Shown piece by piece: positions 25,972-37,983 of a stretch of DNA of 64,000 bases. The notes under the pieces were generated by a model. That model was not told where the DNA came from. It saw only the letters and a list, made by a program, of their open reading frames with translations, and did not search any database. The first letter of the stretch is position 1, and the number at the start of each line of letters is the position of its first letter. The stretch is taken from assembly GCF_000715075.1 (NCBI RefSeq), contig NC_134084.1, forward strand, positions 101,846,411 to 101,910,410, given 5' to 3'. Source of the stretch: Nicotiana tabacum. Taxonomy: Eukaryota > Streptophyta > Magnoliopsida > Solanales > Solanaceae. The position numbers and the translations under genes were made by a program.

Positions 25972-26702
25972 TGTATACGATAAAATTAGAGGGTCCAATT
26001 TTCCGTCATTATGATGCCTCGTCAGCACGTTTTCAAAGGCTCGGGGCTATAGTCATGATTCACCCCCGAGGGGCTATCGACACCCGACCTCAGGGCAGTA
26101 TAGATCAACGGTTATGGTGAAAAAATGGGAAGTTCCCAAGGCGCGTAACTAGAGCCGACAAAGTTTGTCAGGCTAGTCTAAACCCGCATCATGGCATTAA
26201 TTGGCCGTACCAGCTCCATATCTTTGTAATAAATGTATTTGTACTATGTTGGGATTCCCCTTCATATATAAAGGGGATCCTTGTCATTTTGCAGTGATCG
26301 GATACTCAATATTAAATATACAAGAACATTCTCTCTGCTCTCTAACATACTCTCTTGATCCCATTACTTCCATTTATTGCTTATCTTCATTGTGTTATAT
26401 TTATTGTTCTTCGTTTATTGCTTATCATTGATCATAAAGAGCTATCATCGTAGCTCTCACAACTGTTAGTCCTCCCTCGGTCGCCCTAAGCCATCCACCC
26501 AATTCGACCTCGAGGCGTCATATACGATAGCTCGAGGCCCCGATCTCCGGCCGTTTGGATTGATTATCATATCATCTCTATAATCTTGCTTTCTAATCTT
26601 TTGCTTAGCATCCATTGCCTAACAACTAGCATAAAAATAGATCACGTATTTTTAGAACCACAAAATTAAATTTAATTGTTATTACCATTTTCACGGTAAA
26701 CA
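25972..26702 (+). repeat. 3' LTR of Tat-1
   Basis: 731 bp, a direct repeat of 11982-12695. It ends GGTAAACA, followed by GTATT. Confidence 0.9.
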
Positions 26703-26842
26703 GTATTTGCTTGCGCTACTTATTTCGAAGCTATTGTAGGGACTTTTAAGTGTTTTTAACACTGTGCGCGATAAATGCGGTATATGATATGAAGTATTTT
26801 AGATTTTCGATGAAATTCCTCTCCATTTCTCATTCTCTCCAA

Positions 26843-28053
26843 TTCATACTTGGATGGAAGCCATATGACATAATTAAAAATTGAAGGTTGGAATTTAATT
26901 AATTAAAACAAGGTTCTAACCATCGTTAGGATAATTAATATTTTCTTGTCTTTGCTCCATATATTTTTACGGTCCCATAATTCTAACTGCAACATTATCC
27001 CTTTCTTAAGTATGTTAATTGAAATTCTCTCTTTCGATTCGTCGTTCTTTTTTCCATTCTACGAGATCTTCTCAATTGTGATATGATCTCCAAATAAAAC
27101 TTAGAAAATTACCTCAAGAAAATTTCTTCCCTCAATATGTTTACAAGATCTTCTCACAGATATTCATCACATTCCCATTCAAAGATGAGAAATATTAGAA
27201 GTTAATCTAGAGGCGGATCTAGAATTTTGAAAAGATGGGTGCATCATTTCGGGATAGAAAAATCGGGTAAACTCTAGAGGTATGAGAACTTAGAAGTTGG
27301 GAATTGATTGCTTTAGTGATTTAAATAATAATAAAAAAAGTTACTTTAGTAGAAATAGAAAGAAAAAACAAATATGAAAGTAAAAAATTACAAAATATTT
27401 GGTATCGAATCCCTTAACCTTAGGCTGCTAGAAATAAGGGGCCACCAAAACCAGTTAATCATTTCACCTCTTTTGATCATTGTTTTGATCATTGGTTCCA
27501 TCAAATATGTATATGTATTTTTGTCAAATTATGTACATCATATATATACTTTAACCCAAAAATCACATATTTACGTAAACCACATTTTATACTGTGGATC
27601 CGCCCTGAGTGAACCAATGATAATAAAAATTAAAGGACTGTGCAAAAAATATTTTCTAGATAAAAACAAAAAAGAACTTGTTTGACATTAAAATTCCACC
27701 AAGCTATCTCCTCTAATGCAGAAAATCGATCCTACAGAGATTGCACTCTTCTTTAAAATTAGTTGCCAACAGAGATTAAATCTGAAGTAAGTAAAGATTA
27801 CCACAAAGTCAAATAAAGATTAACTCTTTTATAAAAGAGTGGAAGTTTGGAAAACTAGGAAAAAGAAGAACTGTTGGAAATTTAAGAAATAATGGAAGTT
27901 CAGAAAATTGGGAAACAAAAAAGAATTATGGGACACTTGGGAATTGGTAAGAAAATATTAATTATTCTAACTATGGTTAGAACCTTGTTTTAATTAATTA
28001 AATCTTAACCTTTAATTTTTAATTATGCCATGTGGCTTCCATCCAAGTATGAA
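26843..28053. mobile_element. Long inverted-repeat element with a nested MITE
   Basis: Arms of about 105 bp (26843-26947 and 27949-28053) are inverted copies. The left arm begins TTCATACTTGGATGGAAGCC and the right arm ends with its complement, with few mismatches. The 1.0-kb loop has no coding domain. TIR, TSD and family could not be settled; it may be a foldback or a MULE-like element. Confidence 0.65.
27208..27608. mobile_element. MITE-like element inside the inverted-repeat element
   Basis: The left edge TAGAGGCGGATCTAGAATTT and the right edge (complement CTCAGGGCGGATCCACAGTA) form imperfect TIRs about 400 bp apart. Same end type as 4287 and 11218. No clear TSD. Confidence 0.45.
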
Positions 28054-28557
28054 CTTTGAGAAATATTTTTTTATTTCTCACTCGATGTTTGATACCCGCT
28101 TTGAAAGCCACTATTAATCCGGTAAAGTTCGAAGGCGAGACCTCTAATAAAGAAATCGATTCTATGATTCTATCCTACCACAACATAGTTGTGTATATTT
28201 AGATTCATTCTGGAGGGAACTACACTGACAGCCTACTCACTGGAGTTTCTTTGGTGTTGTCCAACATTTTGACAAATTCTTTACTAGCCCTAACAGAACA
28301 CATAACGGTTCGACCTTTCTAGTGCGAGGTGTTACCCATTTTGGTCTGATAGGCTGATCATGACCTTGTTCATTAAGAAGGCGCCTTACAAGATTAGGAC
28401 CTCATATTTGTTACACACTTTATGAAAGGAAAAAATTGCTCGGATCCCGACATGTACGAAAGTATATTAATTATCATGGTAAATAAACGATAAACAAATG
28501 TATTAAAATGTAATTAAGTAATTATGATTAAGTTGTAAAGAATTATGATTAAATGAT
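28054..28557. other. Unassigned 0.5-kb stretch
   Basis: No ORF or repeat was recognised. It lies between the inverted-repeat element and a Tat LTR. Confidence 0.4.
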
Positions 28558-30393
28558 AATGTTTACCCAAAAAAATGAGTAACAATTAAATCTGTACACG
28601 GTTTAAAGGATAAGGGATTTAATGCAATACGAATGATTAAGAACAATAGATAAATAAATTAAAGGTAAAATAAGTAATCAAACCAATCGCAATGTGATGA
28701 CCAAGCCTGATCTTAGGTTGAACAATAGAATTCGTCCTTGATCGGACCTTCGGTACAAGTTCGGTCGCGAATAATGAAGAGAACAATGAAGAACACTTTG
28801 AACAATAACTAGAAGACAAAAATAATCTTTTATTGATTTGATATGCGTATCACAATGTATTAGAATAAAGAAAATCTTCCGCTTTATATAGTAGGAGAAT
28901 TTCAGTCCTAGTACAAGTCTAAATAAGGTAAAAATCTTCTTTTTCGGTAAATATCGTTCTGTAGTTGATATCAGATGGGATTCGTGCTGTAATATCCGGT
29001 TATTTCGGCCTCCTACTTCGTCATGCATAACTATTCGCCGCGTTTTCCGAGGTCCAGAAACCATACTAGGTCTGAGTCTGTTATTTCACCATGCCCAATC
29101 CCAAGTACAACGTTAATTCCTCACGGGTTTTGGTACAAGGAGTACTTGGGCCTCTATTATAATTATTGCGCCGACACGTGATTCCCTTTTGTTTCCTCAT
29201 CGGGGAATTAGGGAAAACTCTGCCCCCATTATATTCGTACATTCTCTCCTTGTTTTCCGGAGAGCAAATTTATCGAAGCGACGGGAAGCGATAAGTTAAC
29301 CCTGGTTTCTTCTTCTGTATGCTACAACCGAGTTGACGGGTCAGCAAAACATCCCATCAGTCGTGTCACTCTGGCTTCGGACACATGTCAATTGTTGGTC
29401 GACATTCCCCGAATGTGAAACTTCACACATTGATTACCCTTTCTCTATAAAAGCTTCGATCCCTTTTTGACTTTTTTACTTTTCGATTCTAGAGCTCTTT
29501 AATTTACCCTGGATTTCTTATCCATATTCCCTTCAAACTTTCATACATTGTTTTCTAGATCTTCATATTTTCATCTTTAAATCTTCATACTCTTTCTTCA
29601 AATCTTCAAATTTGACCTTCATATCTTCGTCCTTTCCTTCAAATCTTCATTCTCGCCTTCAAATCTTCATATTTTCTAGAATTCGATGGTGAAGACTTCC
29701 AAATATGAGCCTCAACAAACCATCCGTTCAAATTTCAACCCGGCCATGGATGCCAAGGTGGTCGTGCCTGAGGTGGCCCCAGAACCTCCCTTGAAGAGCT
29801 TCATCCTTGGGGCTGCTCCATTGAGAATGACTTCACGGTCGAGAAAGCCTCAAGTCAACAGGACCGAGGCGATGGGGTATGGAGGTACATATGCTCCGTT
29901 ACCGAGGATGCACTCCCTACAGTTCGGGAGGACTGCAATTGGGAGGGTAAGGAAGTGGTCGTCCCTAGTCCCGATGAGGACATTACCACTCATGTGGAGG
30001 GGTATCTAAGTGTTTAAACTTATCCCTTCACGCTTGCCCAGGTGGACCCTATAATCCCCAGCTTTTGAAAAAGGTATGAGGTCTACTTTAGGCAGATTCA
30101 CCCGTCCTATTGGAGGATCGTAATCCTCCTCCGCCAGTTTGTCAACAACACCGAAGCACCTTGATTTACCATCGACCACCTACTTCGTCTGTATAGTTCC
30201 CGAGTTTTCCGAGGGGGGTTGATCAAGCTCGTCCATCAAGCGAGCAAAGCTCCGTTCTGAAGCATCTATGAAGATCAGGATCGAGGTTGGCGGGGGAGAT
30301 TTGTTCGGGTGAAAATTAAAGACCTCATTCCCCTTGAATTTTTATTGTTCCCTGAAAAGTGGAACTCAGCCCGTAAGTTTCTTCTTGAGTACT
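28558..30393 (-). mobile_element. Tat fragment A: 3' LTR plus antisense gene
   Basis: Starts TGTTTACCCAAAAAAATGAG, like the outer edge of the Tat-3 LTR (TGTTTAACCAAAAAATGG). It contains a minus-strand TATA-like CTATATAAAGC near 28880. The inner edge is unclear, perhaps near 29218, where a pyrimidine-rich CTCTGCCCCC would be the minus-strand purine tract. The antisense gene follows on the plus strand. The fragment stops where chromovirus text begins (about 30394-30420). Confidence 0.6.
29686..30372 (+). pseudogene. Antisense gene of Tat fragment A, first exon
   Basis: ATG 29686 starts MVKTSKYEP. The Transposase_28-like domain follows in shifting frames: TYPFTLAQV near 30020, a KRYEVYFRQIHPSYWRIV block near 30070-30120, IDHLLRLYSSRVFRGGL near 30170-30220, EDQDRGW near 30275 and FPEKWNSA near 30350. 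It breaks off at C|GTAAGT (30372/30373), the same splice-donor position as in Tat-1, Tat-2 and Tat-3. Upstream lies CTATAAAAGC near 29445-29455, a TATA-like box about 235 bp before the ATG. Stops occur near 30013, 30066 and 30163. Everything past the first exon is lost. Confidence 0.75.
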
Positions 30394-30419
30394 TGAAAAG
30401 TGGAACTCAGCCCGTAAGT

Positions 30420-31022
30420 ATGGCCAATTTTGACATGATTTTGGGTATGGATTGGATGTCTCCATGTCATGCTATTCTGGATTGTCATGCTAAGACCGTG
30501 ACGTGGCGATACCGGGGTTTCCAAGGATCGATTGGAAAGGTTCTCTAGATTATGTTCCTAACAGGGTGATTTCTTATCTGAAGGCCCAATAGATGGTTGG
30601 AAAGGGGTATCTGTCATATTTGGCCTTTATGTGGGATATTGGTATTGATACCCCTACTATTGATTTTGTTCTGGTGGTGCGAGACGTTTTGAATGTGTTT
30701 CCTGCAGACCTACGGGGCATGTCACCCGATAGAGATATTGGTTTTGGTATTGACTCGGTATCGGGCACTCAATCCATTTCTATTCCTCCGTATCGTATGG
30801 CCCTAGCAGAATTGAAGGAGTTGAAAGAACAACTTTAGGAGCTTCTTGATAAGGGGTTTATTAGGCCTAGTGTGTCTCCTTGGAGTGCATTGTGAAGTAG
30901 AATGATGGTACTATGCGGATGGGCATCGATTATAGACAGTTGAACAAAGTTACAATCAAGAACAAGTATCATTTGCCACGCATTGATGATGAACAATTTC
31001 TAATTTATTTAGCGATCTCGGA
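30420..31022 (+). pseudogene. Chromovirus protease-RT fragment fused to Tat RNase H text
   Basis: FDMILGMDWMSPCHAILDCH (30430-30490) is the protease end of a Tekay/Del-type chromovirus. The RT start follows: DVLNVFPADLRGMSPDRDI near 30690, IPPYRMA near 30781, LLDKGFIRPSVSPW near 30842, IDYRQLN near 30930. After HLPRIDD (about 30970-30990) the next residues, [13 protein letters not shown], match Tat RNase H (Tat-3 has ERLLIYITVSEVA), not chromovirus RT. Stops at 30836 and 30894 and the truncation leave no function. Confidence 0.8.
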
Positions 31023-31066
31023 AGTAGCATGATAAATTATTAAGTACAAATAAATTAATTTTAAAA

Positions 31067-31430
31067 GTGAGGGTCAAAATTGACAGTCAACGGTTACTAA
31101 TCAGATTAGATTTACTTGAGGAGCACCAGGAACTGGCATATGTGAGGATGGTGGCCCAAAAGCAAAGGATGGACAAGTATTACAACCACGGGGCAAATCT
31201 TCGTTATTCCAAAGTAAGAGATTTGGTCATGAGGAAGATTACTCAGAGCACTCGGAAAGTTAACGCCGGAAGATGGGACCAATGTAGGAAGGGCCTTACT
31301 AGGTCTCAGTTATAACCGGTAAAGGCTCATATGAACTAAAAAATCAAAATGGAGTCAAATTACCAAACAACTAGAATGTAACTCACCTCAAAAGGTATTA
31401 TTGCTGAAGATCCTTGCTGGTACTGATTGT
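31067..31430 (+). pseudogene. Tat integrase C-terminal remnant (fragment B)
   Basis: RLDLLEEHQELAYVRMVAQKQRMDKYYN (two blocks, 31105-31190) and RKITQSTRKVNAG near 31228 align in order with the Tat-3 integrase tail (INLDLLEGKREAALIRIAAQKQVIERYYN; KKVFQSTKTANAG). The catalytic core is absent. It is plus-strand, which fixes the orientation of fragment B. Confidence 0.85.
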
Positions 31431-32399
31431 ATGTGCTGCACTTTTTTCCTTTGTCTAGTTTTTGTCCTAATTGGATATTTCTGACAAGGTTTTTAACAAG
31501 GTAGCAACGTAAAATATACGAAGGAGGGATAATCGGCTAAGGAAAGGCCTTCAATATCAAGTCACTAAAGTTCTTCTACCGATGGGATCAACGACCATGA
31601 GCTCGTGTGGCAATAGCTTGTGGATGGTCAAATAATTTTTGGTTCGATGGCAAATCTCACCCCCAAAAATTCAAATAAATTATTTAATTGTTCACAAGTT
31701 GTCTCCATTGATGAAGCAACAGTATAAAGTGTAAAACAAAGTGAAAGGTCTTCGCTGAATACAAGACTCCAGTGTTCGAATTCTCATATTTAATATTCGG
31801 ACACTAGGGGGAATAATATATGTTCCGGCACTATGAGTGCCACGCATATATGTTCCAAAACCAAGAGTGCCACGCAGATCGGGGACTGTTAGAATTGGGT
31901 TCAATGTCTTCTCAGGATTGGGGATTGCCTGATCAGCCCCTTAAAAATAAGTTGTACAAGGTAGTCACATATATTGGCAGCTTTATTTACTTAAGCAAAT
32001 GAATATTTATTAAAATAACTCTTAAAGATAGAGGGAATAAATTAAAGTCCTTTCATATTATCTTATTGCTATCCAAGTGATAAGTTAATTTATTTTATTA
32101 TTTTAAAATTAACAAAAACTTCAAATTTCTGTGCCGTAATAAACATGAGATGTTCTCTTCAAGAGCACTGTAAACATAAGGCCTCTTTCTCATAAATTCC
32201 TAATGGTAAATGGTAGATTTTAGAAGTGTTTATGCACGTAATCAAAAGCTATCGAATGCAAAATATTCCCGAAGCTTTATCAATTAAACGTAAAAAAGGA
32301 TATTTTTGCACAACACTTAAGAAACAAGTTTTTTTATTTATTAAAGTGCCAAACTTAGTAAAATCTTTTGGCATAATTACAAAAGATAAAAGATAAAAT

Positions 32400-34448
32400 T
32401 TATGCATTATTCTTTGCTTCCAGAACCCGATGGGTCTTCATCCTCTCTGGTGGAAGAGGGTTGTTCTGCTACCGGTTCGGGGTCTTCATCTTCCTCAGTT
32501 TCCCCTTCAGATCCTAAATACTCAGAATTGGTATTCAAAAAGTCGGTTGCAACCGGCCGAGTAGGAAGGTTCTCACGAGCAGTTAACTCCAGTTTTTGGG
32601 CTTTGCAATGCAGTCATCCATATTGGCAGTGCCCTCTTTCGCGTTCTCTAAAGTCTTCCTCTTCATATTATACATGGAATAGGTCTTCTCGAAGATAAGG
32701 GAATCTTCTTGGTCCTAAACTTTTGCTCGGAGCTTATCAATTTTGGCTTGGAGCTCTTCATTTTCAACCTTCATTGCGCTGATTTTGGAATCAAGCTCAA
32801 TGCTGGTGGTTGAGTGAAGTCAGTTATGCTCCATAACTCTTTTGAGCATCTATTCCATTTTGGCCCTCCTTTCCTTGGTAACAGTGGCCTCCTCGGTTTT
32901 GGAGCATAAGCTAGCCTTCAAGTTATTAACTTGTTCTTCGAAGGTAGACTCACGCTCGGCAGTGGCAGTTACAATATCATGAAGTTAGACCTACTTAGCC
33001 TTAGCCTCCCTAAGGTCTTAATGTAATTGAGCCTCGTTCTCGTTCATCTGTGCAACTTTTGCCTCCATCACCGAGAGCTGCTCGACAAGCTGATTTCTTT
33101 CAGCCAAAACTTGATTCTGCTAGGAAGCAAGTTGTTGTTTATCCAGGATCAACTTTTGTACGCCCTCAAAGGCAAGGAGGTTGGCCTAAAAAGGTTAGAA
33201 TCAAGGTTATTATTGAAAAATATAAAAGGAAAAGAAGAGAGAAGGAGGTTAGAATGACACTTGCACTAGACAATGCATGTTGTTGTTTTTCAGGTACTCC
33301 CCAGAAAGAGAGCCCATCTTTCTCCAATCCTTCGCTTCAAGAAATTGGCAAGCTCCACCGTCTTGGAGAGAATATAGCACTCTTTCAAAATCGAAAGAGT
33401 GGCGCTTCAGCTTACTCGAGGATCATTAGAAGGTGTTGAGTAAGTCTTCCCCAAGTTCCCGTGGTCGGGAGATTGTGGAGAAGAGACATTCCGTACTTGT
33501 TCAGCTAATGCCGGTGGTGAAGATGTAATCAGTGCTGGTGGCGAATGAACAACTGGTGTATGTGGGTACAGAGTGGATGAAGAAGAAGCAACTGCAGTAG
33601 AAGGAGTGGCAGTTATTGCTGGCTCAGAAGTTGATGAGAAAAGAAGTTCAGGGGCCGAACTCCTTGGACCGAAAACAACGATAGGGATTGGAAAACGAGA
33701 ATCAACATTCTCAACCGAGCCTATTTCACCCAAAGCACCTGAACTTCCTCTACTGGTATATTTTTGAGCCCCTTGACTGAGCATCTGGTTGAGCTAATGA
33801 AGATATTTTGCTCCTTTGGAGGGAAGCCTCTTCATTATTGGCTTCCCCTTCATCATTGAGGACCAGTATGGTCGGCTCGGTTAGTGTTTCCTTTCTTCTC
33901 TTCTCCTGAGTCCCAGCCAAGGAAGAATGTCTCCTCTTCGGTTTCTTATTCTTGGACTGGGGACTTTGGGAGTAAGCACCTTCACTAGAGGCGCAAGTAG
34001 ATTCATGAGTCCTCTGCTGGTTAAAGGGCACATTGCAACATCAGTGCGGCTTCCGTCGTGTTATCAAGGACCTCGACATCGGGGCATATGACAGAACCCC
34101 TCGGAAGTCCTGTACACGCAGAAAAATAGTTAGTAAGTGAGCTATTTTACACAGATAAGATTGAAGGATAAAATAATTTTGCTTACCATAGTTCTTTGTT
34201 GCAGTTACAGTCATCCTTTACAACGGGGATGCTAGGAGGACGAATGGATAAGGGGTACCTACGAATTGGCCAAAACCTGTCACTTTAGGAATTTGCAAGT
34301 GCTTTTTTCTCTTGGAGATCAGATGTCATGCTAAGATGGAGCGGTTGGAGGTTCAGATTCAACATCAACCTCTTCGTTTTTATTTTTCTTTGGACCTCCA
34401 CCAATGACAAAACCAGAATTTCCGAAGATGGCGGTACGAGAAGACATG
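32400..34448 (-). pseudogene. Antisense gene of Tat fragment B
   Basis: Minus-strand ATG at 34448 (MSSRTAIFGNSG); the N-terminal frame ends at about 34331. The Transposase_28-like core is missing, apparently deleted between about 34330 and 34080. The C-terminal half remains: a strongly basic NLS-like patch (KNKKPKRRH near 33945), a Ser/Pro-rich linker (33407-33784, frame-shifted) and a coiled coil of heptads from about 33180 to 32700 broken by several stops, ending in an acidic Ser-rich tail near 32410-32530. The architecture mirrors the Tat-3 antisense gene. Function unknown. Confidence 0.65.
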
Positions 34449-34806
34449 ATGATAAGAAATCTGTGAGAAACATTTTTACTGAAAGGGTTGAGTGTAGCAG
34501 AAAAGCGCTAAGGAGATTCGAAGAAGAAGAAAAAGAAGAAGGAGTTGTGAAAATAATAAAAGTAAAGAAGTAAAATGATGAGTAGCGGTGAATTATAGAC
34601 GGTAAAAATTGTGGTCATGATTACCTTGAAAACCAGAGAAAATACTTGCTGAATCACGAGCAACACGTGTTCGGGTTATTAAATGCAAGAAGACGCGCAT
34701 CCTTTCGAATGTAAGAGACTGTTTAGGAACATTCCTACCAAGGAAGGAATTCTTATCTACTTCCCGGTCACACTAAGTTGTGTTACCGAAAAGTAGAGGA
34801 AATATC

Positions 34807-35392
34807 TGTATGGGGTAAAATTAATTTATGACAGTTGGGCGAATATCAGTGTGACACATGGAATTGAAGACATATGGATATGAGTTAGCGAATATCCATC
34901 ACCGGTTGCAAGCAGCGGGAAATCAGTGTCGAACAAGCCCCAAAGACAGAACAACCGATAACAAAGATTTTCGCATTATTATCTGGTAATATTTATTGGG
35001 CAGTCGTTATGGAGAATATTTACATTTAAAGCCAGTCGTTATGCACCCATTAATGTCGATTTTTATATCATTCAAGAGGAGCTTAATTTAAGGATCTTGT
35101 CTCTCTAAATAGAGGTATAAATAGTAGGGTTAACGACCATTGAAGGAAGAAGAAACATTCTGCACAAAAAAACTATAACCTATTATTTTGTTACGCTCAA
35201 ATTGAACAGTTTAACAATTGCTTTTACTTTTGTCCTCGAAAAGGCTAAGTTCTGAGTCAGGCTTGTTATCTCCTTTACTTTCAGTCGTTAATCTCATTTT
35301 TGCTCCTATTTGTTTATCATTTTTGGATCAAATTGATTCGCTTGTCAATAAACCATACTATAAATTAAACTGTACCATTTTATTGGTAAACA
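34807..35392 (+). repeat. 3' LTR of Tat fragment B
   Basis: Starts TGTATGGGGTAAAATT after a purine-rich GAAAAGTAGAGGAAATATC and ends ATTGGTAAACA, the same termini style as the Tat-1 LTR. TATA-like TATAAATAG near 35116. Confidence 0.75.
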
Positions 35393-36870
35393 TGATACAA
35401 CCATACAAGAGATACCAAAATGATCGCAAAGACCAAATAAACACATTTTATTTAACGAAAAAGGGTTAGATATGTCCCTGTACTATCAAAAAATAGTTAT
35501 CAATATCTCCCTTGTACTATCCTTCATTATCTATTCCTGCCGTTATCTATTTTGATATTTCTGCCCCCACATCTAATGGAGTCGTGCGCTACTTACACGT
35601 GGCTGCTTTTAAGTGTCCAAATCGATTTTTCCTTTTCAACCGAGAATCCATACCTGTAACTCTAGACCCATATATGTTACTTTTTTCACTTTTCTTAACG
35701 TCATCATTAGTTCAATTTATAACATTTCCTTAAATCCATCTCTTTTCTTTCTTTGCATTTGTTCTGTTTTTTTTCTTTTATAAAATTCTCTCTCCTTAAA
35801 AACTAATATTTTTTACGAGTCTAAGCTATTCTAATGCGAATAAAATTAGCACAAATAATTTAAGAACAAAAAAGACTAGATATTACTTAATATGTATTAA
35901 TGCTAAGCTAATCTAGCCAAGAGTACACAAAGATAACAAGTCCTGCATTTTCAGCTCTCAAATATCGACCAAATCTAGTCCAAAGTTGTGTCAAATAACC
36001 TTCCAATCTAGTTTAATCCTAAGACCTTCAAGATTCAACAATGGCATTTCTGCTTTCTTAATTTTTGTGAACCAAGATCTCAAAATTTTAGCAATGAGAT
36101 TCTTCTTCTTCTTTAATCAAAGATTCAATAGTGTACTAATAATTGAAGCTTGATAAACAATACAGATTACAATAGAAAGCACCAATTCGAGCAAACATCA
36201 ACGAAATTAAGACACTAGTTCGTCTTCTTCGATTTCAAATTTCAAACCCACTTCTAAAGTTTACAGGTTGTTCATCGATGGTGGATCTCAAAATTTTTCG
36301 CACAAACTCAAACTACGAGCATCACAAAGAATTTAAAAGTTAATCAAGTGTTCAAATACCAAATCATCCAAACAATGAGCCACTATTTGAGTTTAAGTTT
36401 TCAGCTCCTGATTTGAAATATGAAAATTCTTAAAACTCAAACTTGAAATTTTTACTATAGATCCCAACCCAAATAGCGAAGTTAAAGAATTTTCTGATTT
36501 TTGTTTTTGAAATTAACAGCCTCAAATTGGCTGAAGCAGTTCCTCCATATAAACGAAGGAGAAGAACCATATCTATGGGCTAAAATCATTTTCTTGGGGT
36601 GGTTTTGGATATCGGGTCGGGGCTAAACGGTTGGGGTAAAAGGGTAGATTGTGCCAAATGTCTTAAAAAAAGAGTCTGTTGGATGTGGGGGCAGAAATAT
36701 TAAGAGTTCGTCTGGCCATGAATTTTTTTTATTTTTATTTTTGATTTTTTTTTTACTTTTTTCGAAATTAGTGTTTGGGCATAAAATTTTCATGTCCAAA
36801 CACAATTCTAATTTTCAAATACCATTTTCACTTGAATTATTTTTCACTTTTTTCAGAATTTTACAATTCT

Positions 36871-36907
<37 letters not shown>

Positions 36908-37620
36908 TTGAAATTTATATATATAATTTTTTTTTCAAAATACGGTAGTTAGTGGTGATGATGACTAACGGTGGTGCTTTGTTGCCAACAAGAGGCGGTG
37001 GTTGGTGGTGGTTTTGGTTGATGGTGGTGGTTGTGAGTAATAACTACTGATAATTGGTGGTGATGACGATTATGGTTGAGAATAGTAGTGATCGGTGGTA
37101 ATAATTAATAATGGTGGGTGGTGGTGGTTGTGATTGAGAAAGGTGGTGATAGTCTATAATGGTGGGTTGTGCCGGCTATAGTTGTTGATGATGATGAGGT
37201 GATTAGTTGGGGTAGTTGAAGTGGATGAGTTTGCGGTTGTGGTTGAGAATGATGGTGGTGGGGTAGTTGGATTCTGGTTGGTGGTTGTCGATAATGGTGG
37301 CGACTATAATTGGGGTGGTAGTGGTGATGCTGATGATTGAGTATGATGGTGGTGGTTGGCATGGTAATAGTTGATAATGATGGGCGGTGGTGACAATTAA
37401 TAATGAATATGGATGATAGCGTCTTAATAAAATAAAGTTTTTATTATAGATCTTAATCATACGACCTATTAAGACTCATTAAGTGATTGTGAAGTAGAAA
37501 AACAAACAAACGAAATGATAAGATATGAATGATGATTCACACTTTAAAAACAATCGCATTTAATATCTGAAATCTGAATAATTAAGATTCAGACCTCAAT
37601 TAAGTGCAAACAAACGAAGC
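35393..37620. other. Intergenic repeats upstream of the fibrillin gene
   Basis: Inverted copies of ATTTCTGCCCCCACATC (about 35557) and its complement (about 36682) enclose ~1.1 kb and may be the ends of a decayed element. A (TA)14 run is at 36875-36902. A TGG/GAT-rich region (36950-37400) is listed separately. No gene. Confidence 0.5.
36950..37400 (+). repeat. Degenerate TGG/TGA-rich minisatellite
   Basis: Irregular repeats of GGTGGTGGTTGTGATTGAGAA type cover about 450 bp. His/Tyr-rich ORFs on the opposite strand are composition artefacts. Confidence 0.75.
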
Positions 37621-37983
37621 CTTAGCCCTTTTCGTTTATTTAAAGGAAAGCCGTTGGGTTAACTTGTGCACAAGATGCCTTCAAAAACTAAAAATTTAAA
37701 AACTTGTGCCCAATAAAAGACCAGTCCCAAAAAAATAAAAATAAAATGCATAAAAGCTTATTTTAAAGAAAAAATAAGAGGTGGGTAAGGGAGATGGACC
37801 CATGAGGAAGTTCAGTTTCAAAGAATAACACTAGAAACAAAGAAGAGACTTCTAGAACTTAAGCTTGAGTGGAACTAGAGATCACCAGTTTCCAGCAAAG
37901 CCACATTGTAAATTCCATTCCATAAAACTCACTATTTTTTCCCAACCAAATTAACTCTCTTTCAGTCTATTCTTTCATTTGCA
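37620..37983 (+). promoter_or_regulatory. Presumed promoter/5' UTR of the fibrillin gene
   Basis: About 360 bp between repeat-derived sequence and the ATG. It is AT-rich with no convincing TATA box, which is usual for many plastid-protein genes. The transcription start cannot be placed from sequence. Confidence 0.35.

Larger units (their letters stand above)
11982..26702 (+). mobile_element. Tat-1: non-autonomous Tat-type Ty3/gypsy element
   Basis: LTRs at 11982-12695 and 25972-26702 start TGTATAC and end AAACA. The flanks are ATATT (11977-11981) and GTATT (26703-26707). A PBS-like TTTGGCGCCCATCGTGGGG follows the 5' LTR and GCGGGGACTATC precedes the 3' LTR. The interior has gag and a protease (split by a hAT), no RT, RNase H or integrase, then a long repeat-rich spacer, an antisense gene (17870-19957) and a 3.4-kb solo LTR. 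The Tat assignment rests on Gag/PR text matching the Tat-3 element and on the antisense gene. It must have moved, if at all, with enzymes from another copy. Confidence 0.9.
31067..35392 (+). mobile_element. Tat fragment B: integrase tail, antisense gene, 3' LTR
   Basis: Order: integrase tail (plus), spacer 31430-32400 with the usual TTTTTAACAAGG(T/C)AGCAAC text near 31490, antisense gene (minus), then an LTR at 34807-35392. The 5' LTR, gag and most of pol are absent. Confidence 0.75.

Noticed and set aside
37105..37460. His/Tyr-rich minus-strand ORFs
   Set aside because: Translation of a TGG/TGA minisatellite; no domain or codon signal.
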